In this document: positions 16,397-25,059 of the stretch, one piece after another | Numbering within the stretch: position 1 is the stretch's first letter | How the letters are laid out: each line of letters begins with the position of its first letter | From: Haliscomenobacter sp. | Lineage (GTDB): Bacteria; Bacteroidota; Bacteroidia; Chitinophagales; Saprospiraceae | Length of the DNA: 26,578 bases | Assembly: GCA_016713275.1 (NCBI GenBank) | Contig: JADJPL010000021.1 | Coordinates: 1-26,578 of the forward strand | Reading direction: 5' to 3' | Program-made: the position numbers and the translations under genes | Notes under the pieces: model-generated | The model's database searches: none | Told to the model about the DNA's origin: nothing | What the model saw: only the letters and a program-made list of their open reading frames with translations

Positions 16397-19300
16397 ATGA
16401 TGCAAAAACTGACCTTTCTGGTCCTTAGCCTATTCCTGACTTCGCTGGTTTTCGGCCAGTACGAAGGGGTCGTTACGTACGACTTCAGGGATGGGGCCAT
16501 CATCAGTGCCGGCATGAGCCCCGATGGGAAGCTCAAGCTCAGCGGGACCTACAGCTACCATAGCGCCAACTACGGCCTGAACATGAAAGTCAATGGAGAG
16601 CTCGCAGTCGACGTGCCGGGGAGCTGTACCGTCCGCTTTTTAGGCTCCCAATACTCCGGATTAAAAATGGTGGGTACCGCAACCACCGATGGAGACCTGG
16701 GTACCCAAAACACCAAAGTGACCCAGGACCGCGTCGACGTGTTTGACTTTGTATACTCCGGCAAAGCGGCCACTCTCCGGTTCAAATTGATCGCCGGCAC
16801 GGGCAACGATTTGTACCTGCCCAAAATTGACGTAATCCCTGCACAAAAGGGGATCGCCACGGCTACCGCAGAAAAAAACATCGCCTATTACTTCGACTTT
16901 CGCGACGGGAGCATCATTCCCACCACGACCGACGGCAAATCCAACATCGATACCGGCCTGGTTAAGGTGGTCGTCGGACCGAGCAACGCCTATGGCTACA
17001 ACGGAACCCAGCACGGCTCCATCCTCAAAACGGGCAATCAGATCATCCTGAACGTGGCCGGCAACTCCCGGATCAAAGTCGGCGGCAGTATTTACTCCAA
17101 CGGCACGGTTGCGGTGTCCAGCACCACCGGACTATTTGATGCCGCCTCCAAATCTGCCACCACCTCCGGGAACTTCGGCAACGACGGCTCAACGGTCGAT
17201 TTCCTCTATGTCGGAACCGCAGGCGCCGTCACGCTTGCTTTTACAAGCACCACCTACGTACCCTACATCGAAATCTCGCCGGTGCCCTATGAGGTCACCC
17301 TCACCCCGTATGTGAAGAAATCCGGAACCATCACCGTCAATAACGTCCAGATCGGACTGACAAGCGGAGACGACGCCTCCAGCAACGCAACCGTTACCCT
17401 GAGCGAGGGTACCGTAATCAGCGCGACCAACGAAAAAGCCTCCGTCCTGATCAACCTGGGCGGAAAGGCGCTGTCGGCCTATACGCCAACGGTTGCGGGC
17501 GGCATCGATACCGTAACGATAGAAGGCGATTCATTGTTGGTGGCTTACAAGGATACCACCTCCAACCCGAAGAGCTACCTCATTGTAGCCAAAGACAACA
17601 GCGTAAAAGTGGAGGCAGAACCCGGTAAAACCTACATCTACAAGTTTTACGATGGGTCGGAGCTTCCGCAAATCGGCTACACGCAATTGCGCTACCCGGT
17701 TTACGTTTCCAAAGACGGCTTGCTGACGATGAAAAGCAATACGGATGTGGCCTCCGGCCAGTTCGGATTCCACGACGCCACCCACGGCGGGGTGTTCTTC
17801 CCGGGCAACTCCTTTGAGTTTACCGTTGCCGGCAACGCCATCATCACCTTCTTCGTCGACACCTATGGCGTAGCCAAGGATGCCGTGTTTGAGTTTAAAG
17901 ACCCCAATGGCAATGTCCTGGGCTCGATCCGGGCCGAAAACCTGGGCGGACAAGACGGGTTCCCCAGCGCCTTTGCGTATAAAGGCCCTAAAGGAGTCGT
18001 GACCGCTACGATTAAAAGCGCGCTCTATCCAGGCGCGGAGATCTACCTCCACGGGGTGAATGTAGAAAACGCCGCCAAAGTCAACGAATCCAACGGCAAA
18101 ACCGACGTTTGGGATTTTGGCGCCGTTCAACTGGACACCGCCTTGTACAATAACCAACTGAACGAAGACATCATCAACAGCTGGTACGCGCCTACGGTCA
18201 CCAAAGGCAGCACGGGCAATGTGCTTCCCAACTTCATCGCAGGCGTTTTGAGCTGGGTAGGCGGCACAAACGACCGTCTGCGCTCCACCAACAAGAACCT
18301 GACCCGCTACGACGAAAACATCGCCAGCGTTACCGGGTACACCGGCCGGATCTATGTCAATTCGGGGGCTAACGTCAACCGCTATCTGAGCCTGACGCTC
18401 AGCGACGACGATGAAATTACGGTCATCACCAAAACGGATGCGGGAGGAACCATCAACTTCCAGTACGTAGATGATCCAGCCGCTCAAACCGATGCGGTTC
18501 CTATTACCAGCAGCCTCACCGAGCTTAAATTTGTGGCGAAAAAGGCCGGCACGTACCACCTCTTCGACACCCAGGGTAAACCCAGCTACTACCGGGTATA
18601 CCGCAAAGACGCTACCTACGTGTCGTTAGCAGGTACCGTAGACCTCACCCAGGCTGCCGGTATTCCCTCCAATTTCGCGCTGGTATTCACCAACAAAGCC
18701 GGTAAATCCTGGCCGGCAACCCCGAGCGGGGGCGCCTTTAGCGTCCAACTTCCTGCAGGGTTTTCCTACAACGTATCCCTGGCGGGCGCCAACGGCTACC
18801 TGATCACAGCCGGTGACAGCCTCTATGTGGCGGATACGACGACGACCCACCAGGTAACTATTCTGAAGCTTGCCCTGAACAAGGTGAGCGGCGCTATTAC
18901 GGGATTGGGATCGGCCATTTCCAGGCTTACCCTCGTTTATACCCCGAAAGCAGCTAATGCTGTTTACGCGCCCCAGCCGGTGATCAACGCCGATTCCTCT
19001 ACCTACCAGGTATACCTGGAGCCCAATGTACCCTATACCCTTTCCGCTCTGGGCGTGAATGATTACTTTATTCCTGCCGACACGCTCACCATCCTGCCCC
19101 AGGACACTGTGCTCGACGTCGCTTTCCAGGCTAAAGCGGTATATAAGGTGACCATCACAACCACGGGGCTTAGTGCGGAACAATCGGGCAAACTAGGGCT
19201 CGTCTTCAGCAACCTCAACGAAAGCGGCTATTCCTACAGCTTTGCCTCCCTGGACAGCATCGCTCTTCGGAACGGGGTATACCAAATCGCCCAAAGCGGC

Positions 19301-21220
19301 CTGGACAAATACCCCGTCGAGCTCGGGCTGACGTCCAACCTCACCATTGCCGGCGCGGACGCGTCCAAAGCGCTGGTTTTCTACCCGGTCACGAATTGGC
19401 CATTTGACGATCGCGCGATCGTTTCCGGTGATTCGACATACAAAGGGTTGCTGTTCAGCGGAAATTTATACAACGAAGTAGCCAAAGGACACCTGGCCGG
19501 CGGAGCAGGCGCAGCGATTAAAGTGCCCGTCAATCCAGGCGAAAAGATCACCGTGAGTTACTACTATACCGCCGATTTCTCCTTCGACGGCGGGCAGCCC
19601 GTCACCACCAACACGCAGAGCACCGGAACCATCGAATCGGTCGATTATGCCTATCCGGCAGACACTGCAGGGTATGCCACCATCACCTTCGGCGCAGGCG
19701 CTTCGACGACCTACCTCACGCATATTTCCAGGACCAAAAACATCCCTTACACTGCCACCCTGCGTGTGGGGCCGGATAAGGACTACCTGACGATCAACGG
19801 CGCTTTGGCAGCCGTAAGGAGCATGAACCGCGGCGCCGACGACCGGGTGTCCATCCTCATCGATCCGGGCAACTACGAAGAAATGCTGCTCATCGACCGG
19901 CCCAACATCACGCTGAAGAACACCGCAGTCAGCCCGAGCATCGGGTTGCTCAATAAAGGCGTAGATATTGCCCCGGGCGCGGTGCGGGTCACCTCCTACT
20001 ACGGGCATGGATACAACTATTACAGCATGGGGACCGACCAGAAATGGAACGCCGAAATTCTGCGGGTCAACAAGGAAAACGGCGCCCTTTCTTATGAAAA
20101 CAAAGGGGCTGGAACGACCAACGGATCGTATTGGAACGCCACAGTAGCCGTATTGGCCAACGGGTTTGAAGCCGAGGACCTCATTTTCGAGAACTCGTTC
20201 AACCAGTACATCTCCAAAAAAGAATCCGAAGACAAGGTCGTGATGTGGGCTTCCGGTAGCAAAGGCCTCCGCCCAACAGATATTGGCAATACCGCAGTGC
20301 AAAACCGCAGCTTTGTGGAACGCGCGGCAGCGCTTGCTATCGGCAACAACGTCGACAAGACCGTCCTGAAGAAATGCCGCGTCATCGGGCGCCAGGATTC
20401 CTTCTTTGGAGGGAATGGATCCAGGGTCGTGGTGTACAAAGGCGCCGTTATGGGCGCAGTGGACTACCTCTTCGGCGGCATGATCGCCGTATTCTACAAA
20501 ACCGATCTGGTGATGAACACCAGCGACGTCAGCGGCGACGCCGCCTACCTCACCGCAGCGCAGCAAGGCAGCGGGCGCGGATACCTGATGTACGAGTGCA
20601 AGGTGACTTCCCCCACTCCGGGCGTAGAAACCGCTTCAGCTTACCGCTCCAAGCCGGGTTACTTCGGCCGTCCATGGCAAGCAACGACCAGCGAGGTCGT
20701 GTTCTACAACACCACGATCGAAACGACCAACTTCCCGGGCGCCGAAGGCAAATCCCTGGTGGAGCCGCTTGGCTGGCAGAACAGCCTGGGAGGAGAATCC
20801 AAAAAAATGTACGAGTACGGGACCATCGAGCTATCGGGCGTAAACAACGGCGCTTCCCGCGCTATGTGGGCTACCCTGCTGACGACCCCTGTGCTGACCG
20901 ACGGAACGGATATTACCACCTTCAATTTCACCAAAGGAACCGATGGCTGGGATCCGCTGCCGGCGCTGATCGCCGCCGACGTGACCAGCGTGCGCCAACG
21001 CCTGCCCGAAACCGCAGTGAAGGTCCACGCCTTTGCCGACAAAGTCTATATCTCCAGGGTGACTGCCCGGACCAACGTCCGCGTCTACAGCATCAACGGC
21101 ACGATGACCAAAGCATTTGACGTCTACGGAGATACCGACTTCCCTCTCGCCCCCGGGTTCTGGTTCATCCAGGTCCAAGCGGCCGATGGCATTAAAACCG
21201 TGAAGGTGACGACGTTTTGA
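16397..21220 (+). CDS. Giant modular secreted pectinesterase with T9SS sorting domain
   Basis: The protein has 1607 residues and demethylates pectin. ATG 16397 starts a clear signal peptide (MMQKLTFLVLSLFLTSLVFG). At least four beta-sandwich-like modules follow, three of which open with a similar Y-x-F-R/Y-D-G-S motif (YDFRDGAII, YFDFRDGSII, YKFYDGSELP), and then VWDFGAVQL. Three shorter fibronectin-like repeats follow (SLAGTVDLTQ, KVSGAITGLG, YKVTITTTGL). The catalytic right-handed helix covers about residues 1118-1500 (19750-20900), with D1334 in GRQDSFF, D1356 in GAVDYLFGG and R1425 in FGRPW, matching the acid, nucleophile and Arg of CE8. The last 75 or so residues (KVHAFADKVYISRVTARTNV onward, ending GIKTVKVTTF) form a type-A T9SS sorting domain. 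The gene is intact over 4.8 kb. Confidence 0.93.
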   Translation: MMQKLTFLVLSLFLTSLVFGQYEGVVTYDFRDGAIISAGMSPDGKLKLSGTYSYHSANYGLNMKVNGELAVDVPGSCTVRFLGSQYSGLKMVGTATTDGDLGTQNTKVTQDRVDVFDFVYSGKAATLRFKLIAGTGNDLYLPKIDVIPAQKGIATATAEKNIAYYFDFRDGSIIPTTTDGKSNIDTGLVKVVVGPSNAYGYNGTQHGSILKTGNQIILNVAGNSRIKVGGSIYSNGTVAVSSTTGLFDAASKSATTSGNFGNDGSTVDFLYVGTAGAVTLAFTSTTYVPYIEISPVPYEVTLTPYVKKSGTITVNNVQIGLTSGDDASSNATVTLSEGTVISATNEKASVLINLGGKALSAYTPTVAGGIDTVTIEGDSLLVAYKDTTSNPKSYLIVAKDNSVKVEAEPGKTYIYKFYDGSELPQIGYTQLRYPVYVSKDGLLTMKSNTDVASGQFGFHDATHGGVFFPGNSFEFTVAGNAIITFFVDTYGVAKDAVFEFKDPNGNVLGSIRAENLGGQDGFPSAFAYKGPKGVVTATIKSALYPGAEIYLHGVNVENAAKVNESNGKTDVWDFGAVQLDTALYNNQLNEDIINSWYAPTVTKGSTGNVLPNFIAGVLSWVGGTNDRLRSTNKNLTRYDENIASVTGYTGRIYVNSGANVNRYLSLTLSDDDEITVITKTDAGGTINFQYVDDPAAQTDAVPITSSLTELKFVAKKAGTYHLFDTQGKPSYYRVYRKDATYVSLAGTVDLTQAAGIPSNFALVFTNKAGKSWPATPSGGAFSVQLPAGFSYNVSLAGANGYLITAGDSLYVADTTTTHQVTILKLALNKVSGAITGLGSAISRLTLVYTPKAANAVYAPQPVINADSSTYQVYLEPNVPYTLSALGVNDYFIPADTLTILPQDTVLDVAFQAKAVYKVTITTTGLSAEQSGKLGLVFSNLNESGYSYSFASLDSIALRNGVYQIAQSGLDKYPVELGLTSNLTIAGADASKALVFYPVTNWPFDDRAIVSGDSTYKGLLFSGNLYNEVAKGHLAGGAGAAIKVPVNPGEKITVSYYYTADFSFDGGQPVTTNTQSTGTIESVDYAYPADTAGYATITFGAGASTTYLTHISRTKNIPYTATLRVGPDKDYLTINGALAAVRSMNRGADDRVSILIDPGNYEEMLLIDRPNITLKNTAVSPSIGLLNKGVDIAPGAVRVTSYYGHGYNYYSMGTDQKWNAEILRVNKENGALSYENKGAGTTNGSYWNATVAVLANGFEAEDLIFENSFNQYISKKESEDKVVMWASGSKGLRPTDIGNTAVQNRSFVERAAALAIGNNVDKTVLKKCRVIGRQDSFFGGNGSRVVVYKGAVMGAVDYLFGGMIAVFYKTDLVMNTSDVSGDAAYLTAAQQGSGRGYLMYECKVTSPTPGVETASAYRSKPGYFGRPWQATTSEVVFYNTTIETTNFPGAEGKSLVEPLGWQNSLGGESKKMYEYGTIELSGVNNGASRAMWATLLTTPVLTDGTDITTFNFTKGTDGWDPLPALIAADVTSVRQRLPETAVKVHAFADKVYISRVTARTNVRVYSINGTMTKAFDVYGDTDFPLAPGFWFIQVQAADGIKTVKVTTF

Positions 21221-21230
21221 AGCGTTTAGG

Positions 21231-21408
21231 CGAATGTACTGGCGCGAGACGGAATCTGAGGATTCCGGCGAACAGTGAGGAACGCCGGTCAGGGGACCGG
21301 CTGATAATTCCGCACGGAATCTGAGGATTCCGGCGAACAGCGATTGAGGGAATGTACTGGCGCGAGGCTCTGCCTCGTGCCAGTATCTATGCGAGGCTCC
21401 AGCCTCGC
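21231..21408. repeat. Cluster of five REP-like hairpins with two duplicated units
   Basis: Between the pectinesterase and the thioesterase lie five perfect or near-perfect hairpins. These are CGGAATCTGAGGATTCCG at 21250-21267 and again at 21315-21332; GCCGGTCAGGGGACCGGC at 21284-21301; a 12-bp stem with one G-T pair and a TCT loop at 21357-21383; and GCGAGGCTCCAGCCTCGC at 21391-21408. The first hairpin sits inside a 27-base exact direct repeat (21249-21275 and 21314-21340). GAATGTACTGGCGCGAG occurs at 21232-21248 and 21350-21366. The cluster may terminate both convergent genes. Confidence 0.8.
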
Positions 21409-21436
21409 CGAAAACGTTGCAGGATTAAGGCAGGTT

Positions 21437-21868
21437 TTAAGTTTTACTTTGCCCCAGCGCCCACTTCTCCAGAACGGCTTTGGCCTCCTCGGAAAGGGGT
21501 TTGCTTTGTCCGCTATGGTTCCAAACCTGGACAATCACCGTTTCTGCGCTGGCCACGGGTTTTCCCTGCTGAAACAATTTCTGGAAAATCCGGATGGAGC
21601 TGTTTCCCACGTTGAGTATCCCCGTCCCGATATCCACTTGCCCGGGCCAGGTGATCTCCCGAAGGAAATGGACATTCAACGAAGCGATGACGAAGCTGGC
21701 TTCTTCGGAGCGGATGGGGAGCTCGGGATGGTACAAAAATTCTACCCGGCCGGTTTCCAGGAACGTGGAAAACACCGCATTGTTTACGTGCCCTTGCCGG
21801 TCGGTATCTGCATACCGGATCTTGTCGTAGGTTTTCAGCGGAAAGTCGGAGAGTGGAAGGTCCTGCAT
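21437..21868 (-). CDS. Acyl-CoA thioesterase, 4HBT hotdog family
   Basis: This 143-residue single-domain hotdog protein has the typical length and catalytic segment of the YbgC/FadM-type thioesterases. It has RYADTDRQGHVNN at residues 18-30, with D23 in the position of the catalytic Asp, followed by the long helix AVFSTFLETGRVEFLYHP. Later strands read SFVIASLNVHFLREI, then the ISxR-like stretch SSIRIFQKLF. It cleaves acyl-CoA thioesters in the cytoplasm; chain preference is not visible. No signal peptide is present. It ends next to the REP-like cluster and lies 156 bases downstream of the esterase on the same strand, with a hairpin in between, so it is probably transcribed separately or only partly together with it. 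Confidence 0.88.
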   Translation of the reverse strand: MQDLPLSDFPLKTYDKIRYADTDRQGHVNNAVFSTFLETGRVEFLYHPELPIRSEEASFVIASLNVHFLREITWPGQVDIGTGILNVGNSSIRIFQKLFQQGKPVASAETVIVQVWNHSGQSKPLSEEAKAVLEKWALGQSKT

Positions 21869-21939
21869 CGGCGTCTATTGGTTAAATGGCAAAACACGGG
21901 GTAATCGTTATCGCTAAGATACCCCAATTTATAAAACGA

Positions 21940-21975
21940 GATGGCATGATAGCCCATTGAGGGTACCATGCCATC
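21940..21975. terminator. Hairpin between esterase and thioesterase genes
   Basis: GATGGCATG (21940-21948) pairs perfectly with CATGCCATC (21967-21975), and the inner bases GCCC/GGG can extend the stem. On the - strand it lies 50 bases after the esterase stop and before the thioesterase start. It is either the esterase terminator or a leader structure. No strong T-tract follows. Confidence 0.5.
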
Positions 21976-22024
21976 TTAAGAATTGGAGGAATCCGCGATG
22001 CGGGTTAATTTTTGTACACCGAAC

Positions 22025-22819
22025 TCAATCCCAACGCCAATCCGGTGGATCCGACCAAAAGTGCTTGCCGCCCTGAAGGGCTTCATACTCAAACTGGAGC
22101 CCTTTATAACCCCGCTGTTTCAGGTTTTCCAGAAATTGCACATCGTCCGGTCTGCGGTCGGGGTTGCCGATGCCGAGATAGAGGCTCGCCGGCAGCTCCG
22201 TGTGGCTTTTGTGGTAGGTCTCTTCGATTTGCTTAAAGAGGCGAAAAGCCGTGTCGATAATGACATAGCGGTTGAAAAAACCGGGGCGTTCAAAAACCGC
22301 CCACATGGCCAGGAGCCCGCTCATGGAATACCCCCAAAGCGTGCGGTCGTCTGGGTTGACTCGGTACGTTTGTTCGACCAGGGGAATCAGTTCCCTGGTC
22401 AGAAAGTCAAAATACCGGTACGCGGCGGAATCCGCTTTGACGTTGGACCAGGTGATGGCGGCAAAATCCCTGTTCCGCATATTCGTCCCTCCTTCGTTTG
22501 GTCCGTTTTTACTTCCGTACGATGGGGAAACGATAATGATTTCCGGTATATGTTTCCCATAAATCAGGTAGGTAACGATATCCGTTGCCATGCCAAAAGC
22601 ATGGTCGCCGTCGAGCAGGTACAACACCGGATACTTCTTATCGGACTGCCCGTAGCTTTCCGGCAAATACACTTTAATGTAATATTCTTGCCCCATGATA
22701 GCAGAAGACAGGGCAAAATAAGCGCTTTGATCGATGCTCACCTTCGGGGCTTGTTGTGTCTGTGCAACGGCAAAACAGGCGAGGTGGGCGCATAAGATAC
22801 CCAGGACAATTTTTTTCAT
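22025..22819 (-). CDS. Secreted alpha/beta-hydrolase, putative esterase (PF00756-like)
   Basis: The protein has 264 residues from ATG 22819, chosen because it starts the signal peptide MKKIVLGILCAHLACFAVAQ; an in-frame ATG at 22933 adds 38 residues without such a feature. It has the core of the esterase-D/Fes-like family: YPVLYLLDGDHAF (strand plus oxyanion region), IIIVSPSYG, the nucleophile elbow G163-Y-S165-M-S-G, and a catalytic-His candidate in GGKHFWSDP (H253). The substrate is unknown; relatives hydrolyse feruloyl, acetyl or siderophore esters, and a glycan deacylase would fit this locus. The end WRWD then stop is abrupt, and an adjacent frame continues ALGLSSVYKN before a stop, so a small indel near the C-terminus is possible. 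The gene is divergent from the AraC regulator. Confidence 0.85.
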   Translation of the reverse strand: MKKIVLGILCAHLACFAVAQTQQAPKVSIDQSAYFALSSAIMGQEYYIKVYLPESYGQSDKKYPVLYLLDGDHAFGMATDIVTYLIYGKHIPEIIIVSPSYGSKNGPNEGGTNMRNRDFAAITWSNVKADSAAYRYFDFLTRELIPLVEQTYRVNPDDRTLWGYSMSGLLAMWAVFERPGFFNRYVIIDTAFRLFKQIEETYHKSHTELPASLYLGIGNPDRRPDDVQFLENLKQRGYKGLQFEYEALQGGKHFWSDPPDWRWD

Positions 22820-22950
22820 GTCAAAGGAGGATCGATGAAGCCGGCGGTTTCCCAATTCCGCCGGTTTTTCTGCTCCGCAGAAGGCGTTAAAATACTTGAG
22901 GATGAACACCTTGTTGTGCATTCGATTTTCCATGGTCTTAGGTTTTTATA

Positions 22951-22958
22951 CAAAAATA
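22951..22958 (-). promoter_or_regulatory. Candidate -7 box for the esterase gene
   Basis: On the - strand TATTTTTG (22958-22951) matches TAnnTTTG exactly. It would start transcription near 22944 and give a leader of about 125 bases before the ATG at 22819. No clean -33 motif is visible. Confidence 0.35.
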
Positions 22959-23161
22959 AACCCGGATTGATCCGAAAAGGTTAGCCTGCCTGTTGCCGAT
23001 TTTTCCACTTCAGAAAATCCTTCTGGTCTATTCGGGTTGCTTCCCGCGGCATCGCCTCCCTCCCCGCCCTTCTTTTGACCGAAAAACACAACTTTTATTC
23101 GTTCCCGTTAGTTTAAGCAGGCCGATTTCCCCAATTTTGGAACATCAAAAGCGCAAACCGA

Positions 23162-24049
23162 ATGGTCAGCATACTGCCACAAACGTTATACGAGGACTCC
23201 GCCATGCAAAAACTTTTTGCCGACGGGTTGTCGTGCGGGGTTTATAAAAAACTGAGCGAGCCGGTGATCGGCAAGGAGGGTTACCTGTCGGCCCACGCCA
23301 TTACGATGGTCTTGCAGGGCAAACTCCGGATCGAAGACGCCGACGGACACCTGCAGGAAATACAGCCAGGGAAGATGGTGCTGGTTCAAAAGGGCCTTTA
23401 TACCGTTTCCGATATTTTGCCCCGGAGCGGCTGTTTTGAAGCGCTGATGTTCTTCTTCGAAGCGGAACTTATCCAGGACTTTCTCGAGTCGGTCGGATTT
23501 GATGGGGCAAAAGGCAAAAGCATGCCGCTTACCGTGCTGGAGGTAAGCGAGGAAACGCGCTTTTTCGCTGACTCCAATCTCCGGCTCTATGGAGGGCAAA
23601 CGCCTCCCAACCGGAGGCTGGCCAAAATGAAGCTCTTCGAACTGTTGCATCTGATCTACGCGGGAGTGAAGGAGAAAGACCCGTTTGCCGCCCTGCTTGC
23701 TTCCCTTGGCAACAAGGAGCGAAAAAGCCTGAAGGAGTTTATGCTGGCCAACTGCCACAAACCCCTTGCGATCGAGGATTACGCCTACCTCACCGGCCGC
23801 TCGGTGTCGACGTTCACACGCGACTTCAAAGCCCGTTTTGACGGGGTTTCACCCAAGCAATGGCTCATCGAACAGCGGCTGGAGAAAGCCCGCGACCTGC
23901 TGCAAACCAACGTTACCCAAAGCGTAACCGAGGCGGCCTGGGAATCGGGATACGCCAACGTACCCCATTTTATCAAAAATTTTCACAAGCGCTATGGCAT
24001 CACGCCAAAACAGCTGTTGATCGAACACCGGATGAAGCGAATGGTATAG
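23162..24049 (+). CDS. AraC-family transcriptional regulator
   Basis: This 295-residue cytoplasmic regulator has an N-terminal cupin-like sensing part of about 150 residues. It includes GYLSAHAITMVLQGKLRIED, then QPGKMVLVQKGLYTVSD, the usual jelly-roll pattern of AraC ligand domains. The C-terminal double helix-turn-helix covers about residues 185-290, with IEDYAYLTGRSVSTFTRDFK as HTH1 and VTEAAWESGYANVPHFIKNF as HTH2, ending RYGITPKQ, the standard AraC signature. It probably controls the SDR gene that starts 28 bases downstream in the same direction; the pair reads as one transcription unit. The gene is intact. ATG 23162 is the first start in frame; a second ATG 14 codons in (MQKLFADG) is an equally reasonable start. 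Confidence 0.92.
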   Translation: MVSILPQTLYEDSAMQKLFADGLSCGVYKKLSEPVIGKEGYLSAHAITMVLQGKLRIEDADGHLQEIQPGKMVLVQKGLYTVSDILPRSGCFEALMFFFEAELIQDFLESVGFDGAKGKSMPLTVLEVSEETRFFADSNLRLYGGQTPPNRRLAKMKLFELLHLIYAGVKEKDPFAALLASLGNKERKSLKEFMLANCHKPLAIEDYAYLTGRSVSTFTRDFKARFDGVSPKQWLIEQRLEKARDLLQTNVTQSVTEAAWESGYANVPHFIKNFHKRYGITPKQLLIEHRMKRMV

Positions 24050-24077
24050 TATTCTAAAACAAATAAATCAACACAAC

Positions 24078-24833
24078 ATGACTAAAATTGCTGTGGTAAC
24101 CGGCGGCAGCCGGGGACTTGGAAAAGACATGGCCTTATCCATCGCCGCCAAAGGCCTGGACGTAATCATTACCTACAACCACCAGGCAGAGGCGGCAAAC
24201 GAGGTGGTTCGCGCCATCGAAGCCATGGGCCGCCAAGCAGCTGCCCTCCAGCTGACGCTGGATCAAATGAGCGGCATCGACGCCTTTCTGGCCGGGCTCC
24301 AGCCCGTGCTGGACCAGCACTTCGAAGGCCGCAAACCCGACTTCCTGGTCAACAACGCAGGCATGGGCGCTACCATCCCGATGGCCCAGGCCACCGAAGC
24401 CCAGTTTGACGAGTTTCTCCTCGTCCACTTCAAAACGGTGTACTTCCTCACCCAGCGGCTCCTGCCCCTGATGAACGACGGGGGCGGCATCATCAACATC
24501 TCCTCGGGAACAACGCGTTTTTGTATCCCCGGGTACTCCATTTACGCCTCCATGAAAGGCGCCATAGAAGTGCTCACCCGCTATATGGCTAAGGAATTCG
24601 GCAGCAGGGGCATCCGCGCCAATGTCGTCGCGCCCGGCCCCGTGGAGACCGACTTCAACGACGCCGCCATCCGCAACAACCCGCAAGTCAAAGCCTTCCT
24701 CTCTACCCTGAGCCCCCTCGGCCGCGTTGGCTACCCCGACGATATCGGAAGCGTCGTCGCCTTCCTCTGCACCGACGACGCCAAGTGGGTCAACGGACAG
24801 CGCATCGAGGTGTCGGGTGGGATTAATGTGTGA
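24078..24833 (+). CDS. SDR-family NAD(P)-dependent oxidoreductase
   Basis: This 251-residue classical short-chain dehydrogenase/reductase has the family's usual length. Motifs in order are the cofactor loop T8-G-G-S-R-G-L-G15, NNAG at 92-95, the catalytic Ser in NISSG (142-143), Y156-A-S-M-K160 as the YxxxK pair, and PGPVETDF for the cofactor-contacting segment. The C-terminus GQRIEVSGGINV is also typical. The Arg within the glycine loop suggests NADPH preference. The substrate cannot be determined; 3-oxoacyl or sugar/alcohol oxidoreductases are possible. It follows the AraC regulator by 28 bases with no promoter visible between them, so the two are co-transcribed. Its stop codon opens directly into a TTGGTGG tandem array. 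Confidence 0.93.
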   Translation: MTKIAVVTGGSRGLGKDMALSIAAKGLDVIITYNHQAEAANEVVRAIEAMGRQAAALQLTLDQMSGIDAFLAGLQPVLDQHFEGRKPDFLVNNAGMGATIPMAQATEAQFDEFLLVHFKTVYFLTQRLLPLMNDGGGIINISSGTTRFCIPGYSIYASMKGAIEVLTRYMAKEFGSRGIRANVVAPGPVETDFNDAAIRNNPQVKAFLSTLSPLGRVGYPDDIGSVVAFLCTDDAKWVNGQRIEVSGGINV

Positions 24834-24926
24834 TTGGTGGTTGGTGGTTGAGTGGTTGGTGGTTGGTGGTTGGTGGTTAGTGGTTGGTGGTTGGTGGTTA
24901 GTGGTTAGTGGGTGGTGGGTGGTTAG
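24834..24926. repeat. TTGGTGG tandem microsatellite array
   Basis: Directly after the SDR stop, about 90 bases consist of irregular repeats of the heptamer TTGGTGG and the variants TTAGTGG and GTGGTGG. The + strand has almost no C. Copy number of such tracts can change by slippage. It encodes nothing; reading frames through it on the other strand are only Thr/Asn/His/Pro repeats. Confidence 0.9.
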
Positions 24927-24960
24927 GGGAGTAGGGAGTAAGGAGCAGGGAGTAAGGGAG
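24927..24960. repeat. Purine-rich GGGAGTAAG repeat, left of the IS
   Basis: A short G/A-rich tract contains GGGAGTA three times with GGAGCAGGGAGTAAG at its centre. A very similar tract lies on the far side of the insertion sequence at 26551-26578. From 24961 to the IS end nothing gene-like is seen. Confidence 0.7.
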
Positions 24961-25059
24961 CGATGACCCCTCATGAAATAGATTGACAGGTTCCCTACCT
25001 AAAACCCCAAAGATGTGGATAACTTTTTTGTGTTAACAAAAAAGCAGGATTTAACTTAG

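Noticed and set aside
19466..20566. 366-codon - strand frame inside the pectinesterase
   Set aside because: The + strand encodes the CE8 active-site motifs here; the antisense frame has no recognisable feature.
24834..24960. Possible CRISPR array
   Set aside because: The repeats are short contiguous heptamers with no unique spacers, so it is a microsatellite and not a CRISPR.
24135..24974. 279-codon - strand frame opposite the SDR gene
   Set aside because: It is antisense to a clear SDR, and its N-terminus is just the translated TTGGTGG array (Thr/Asn/His/Pro repeats).
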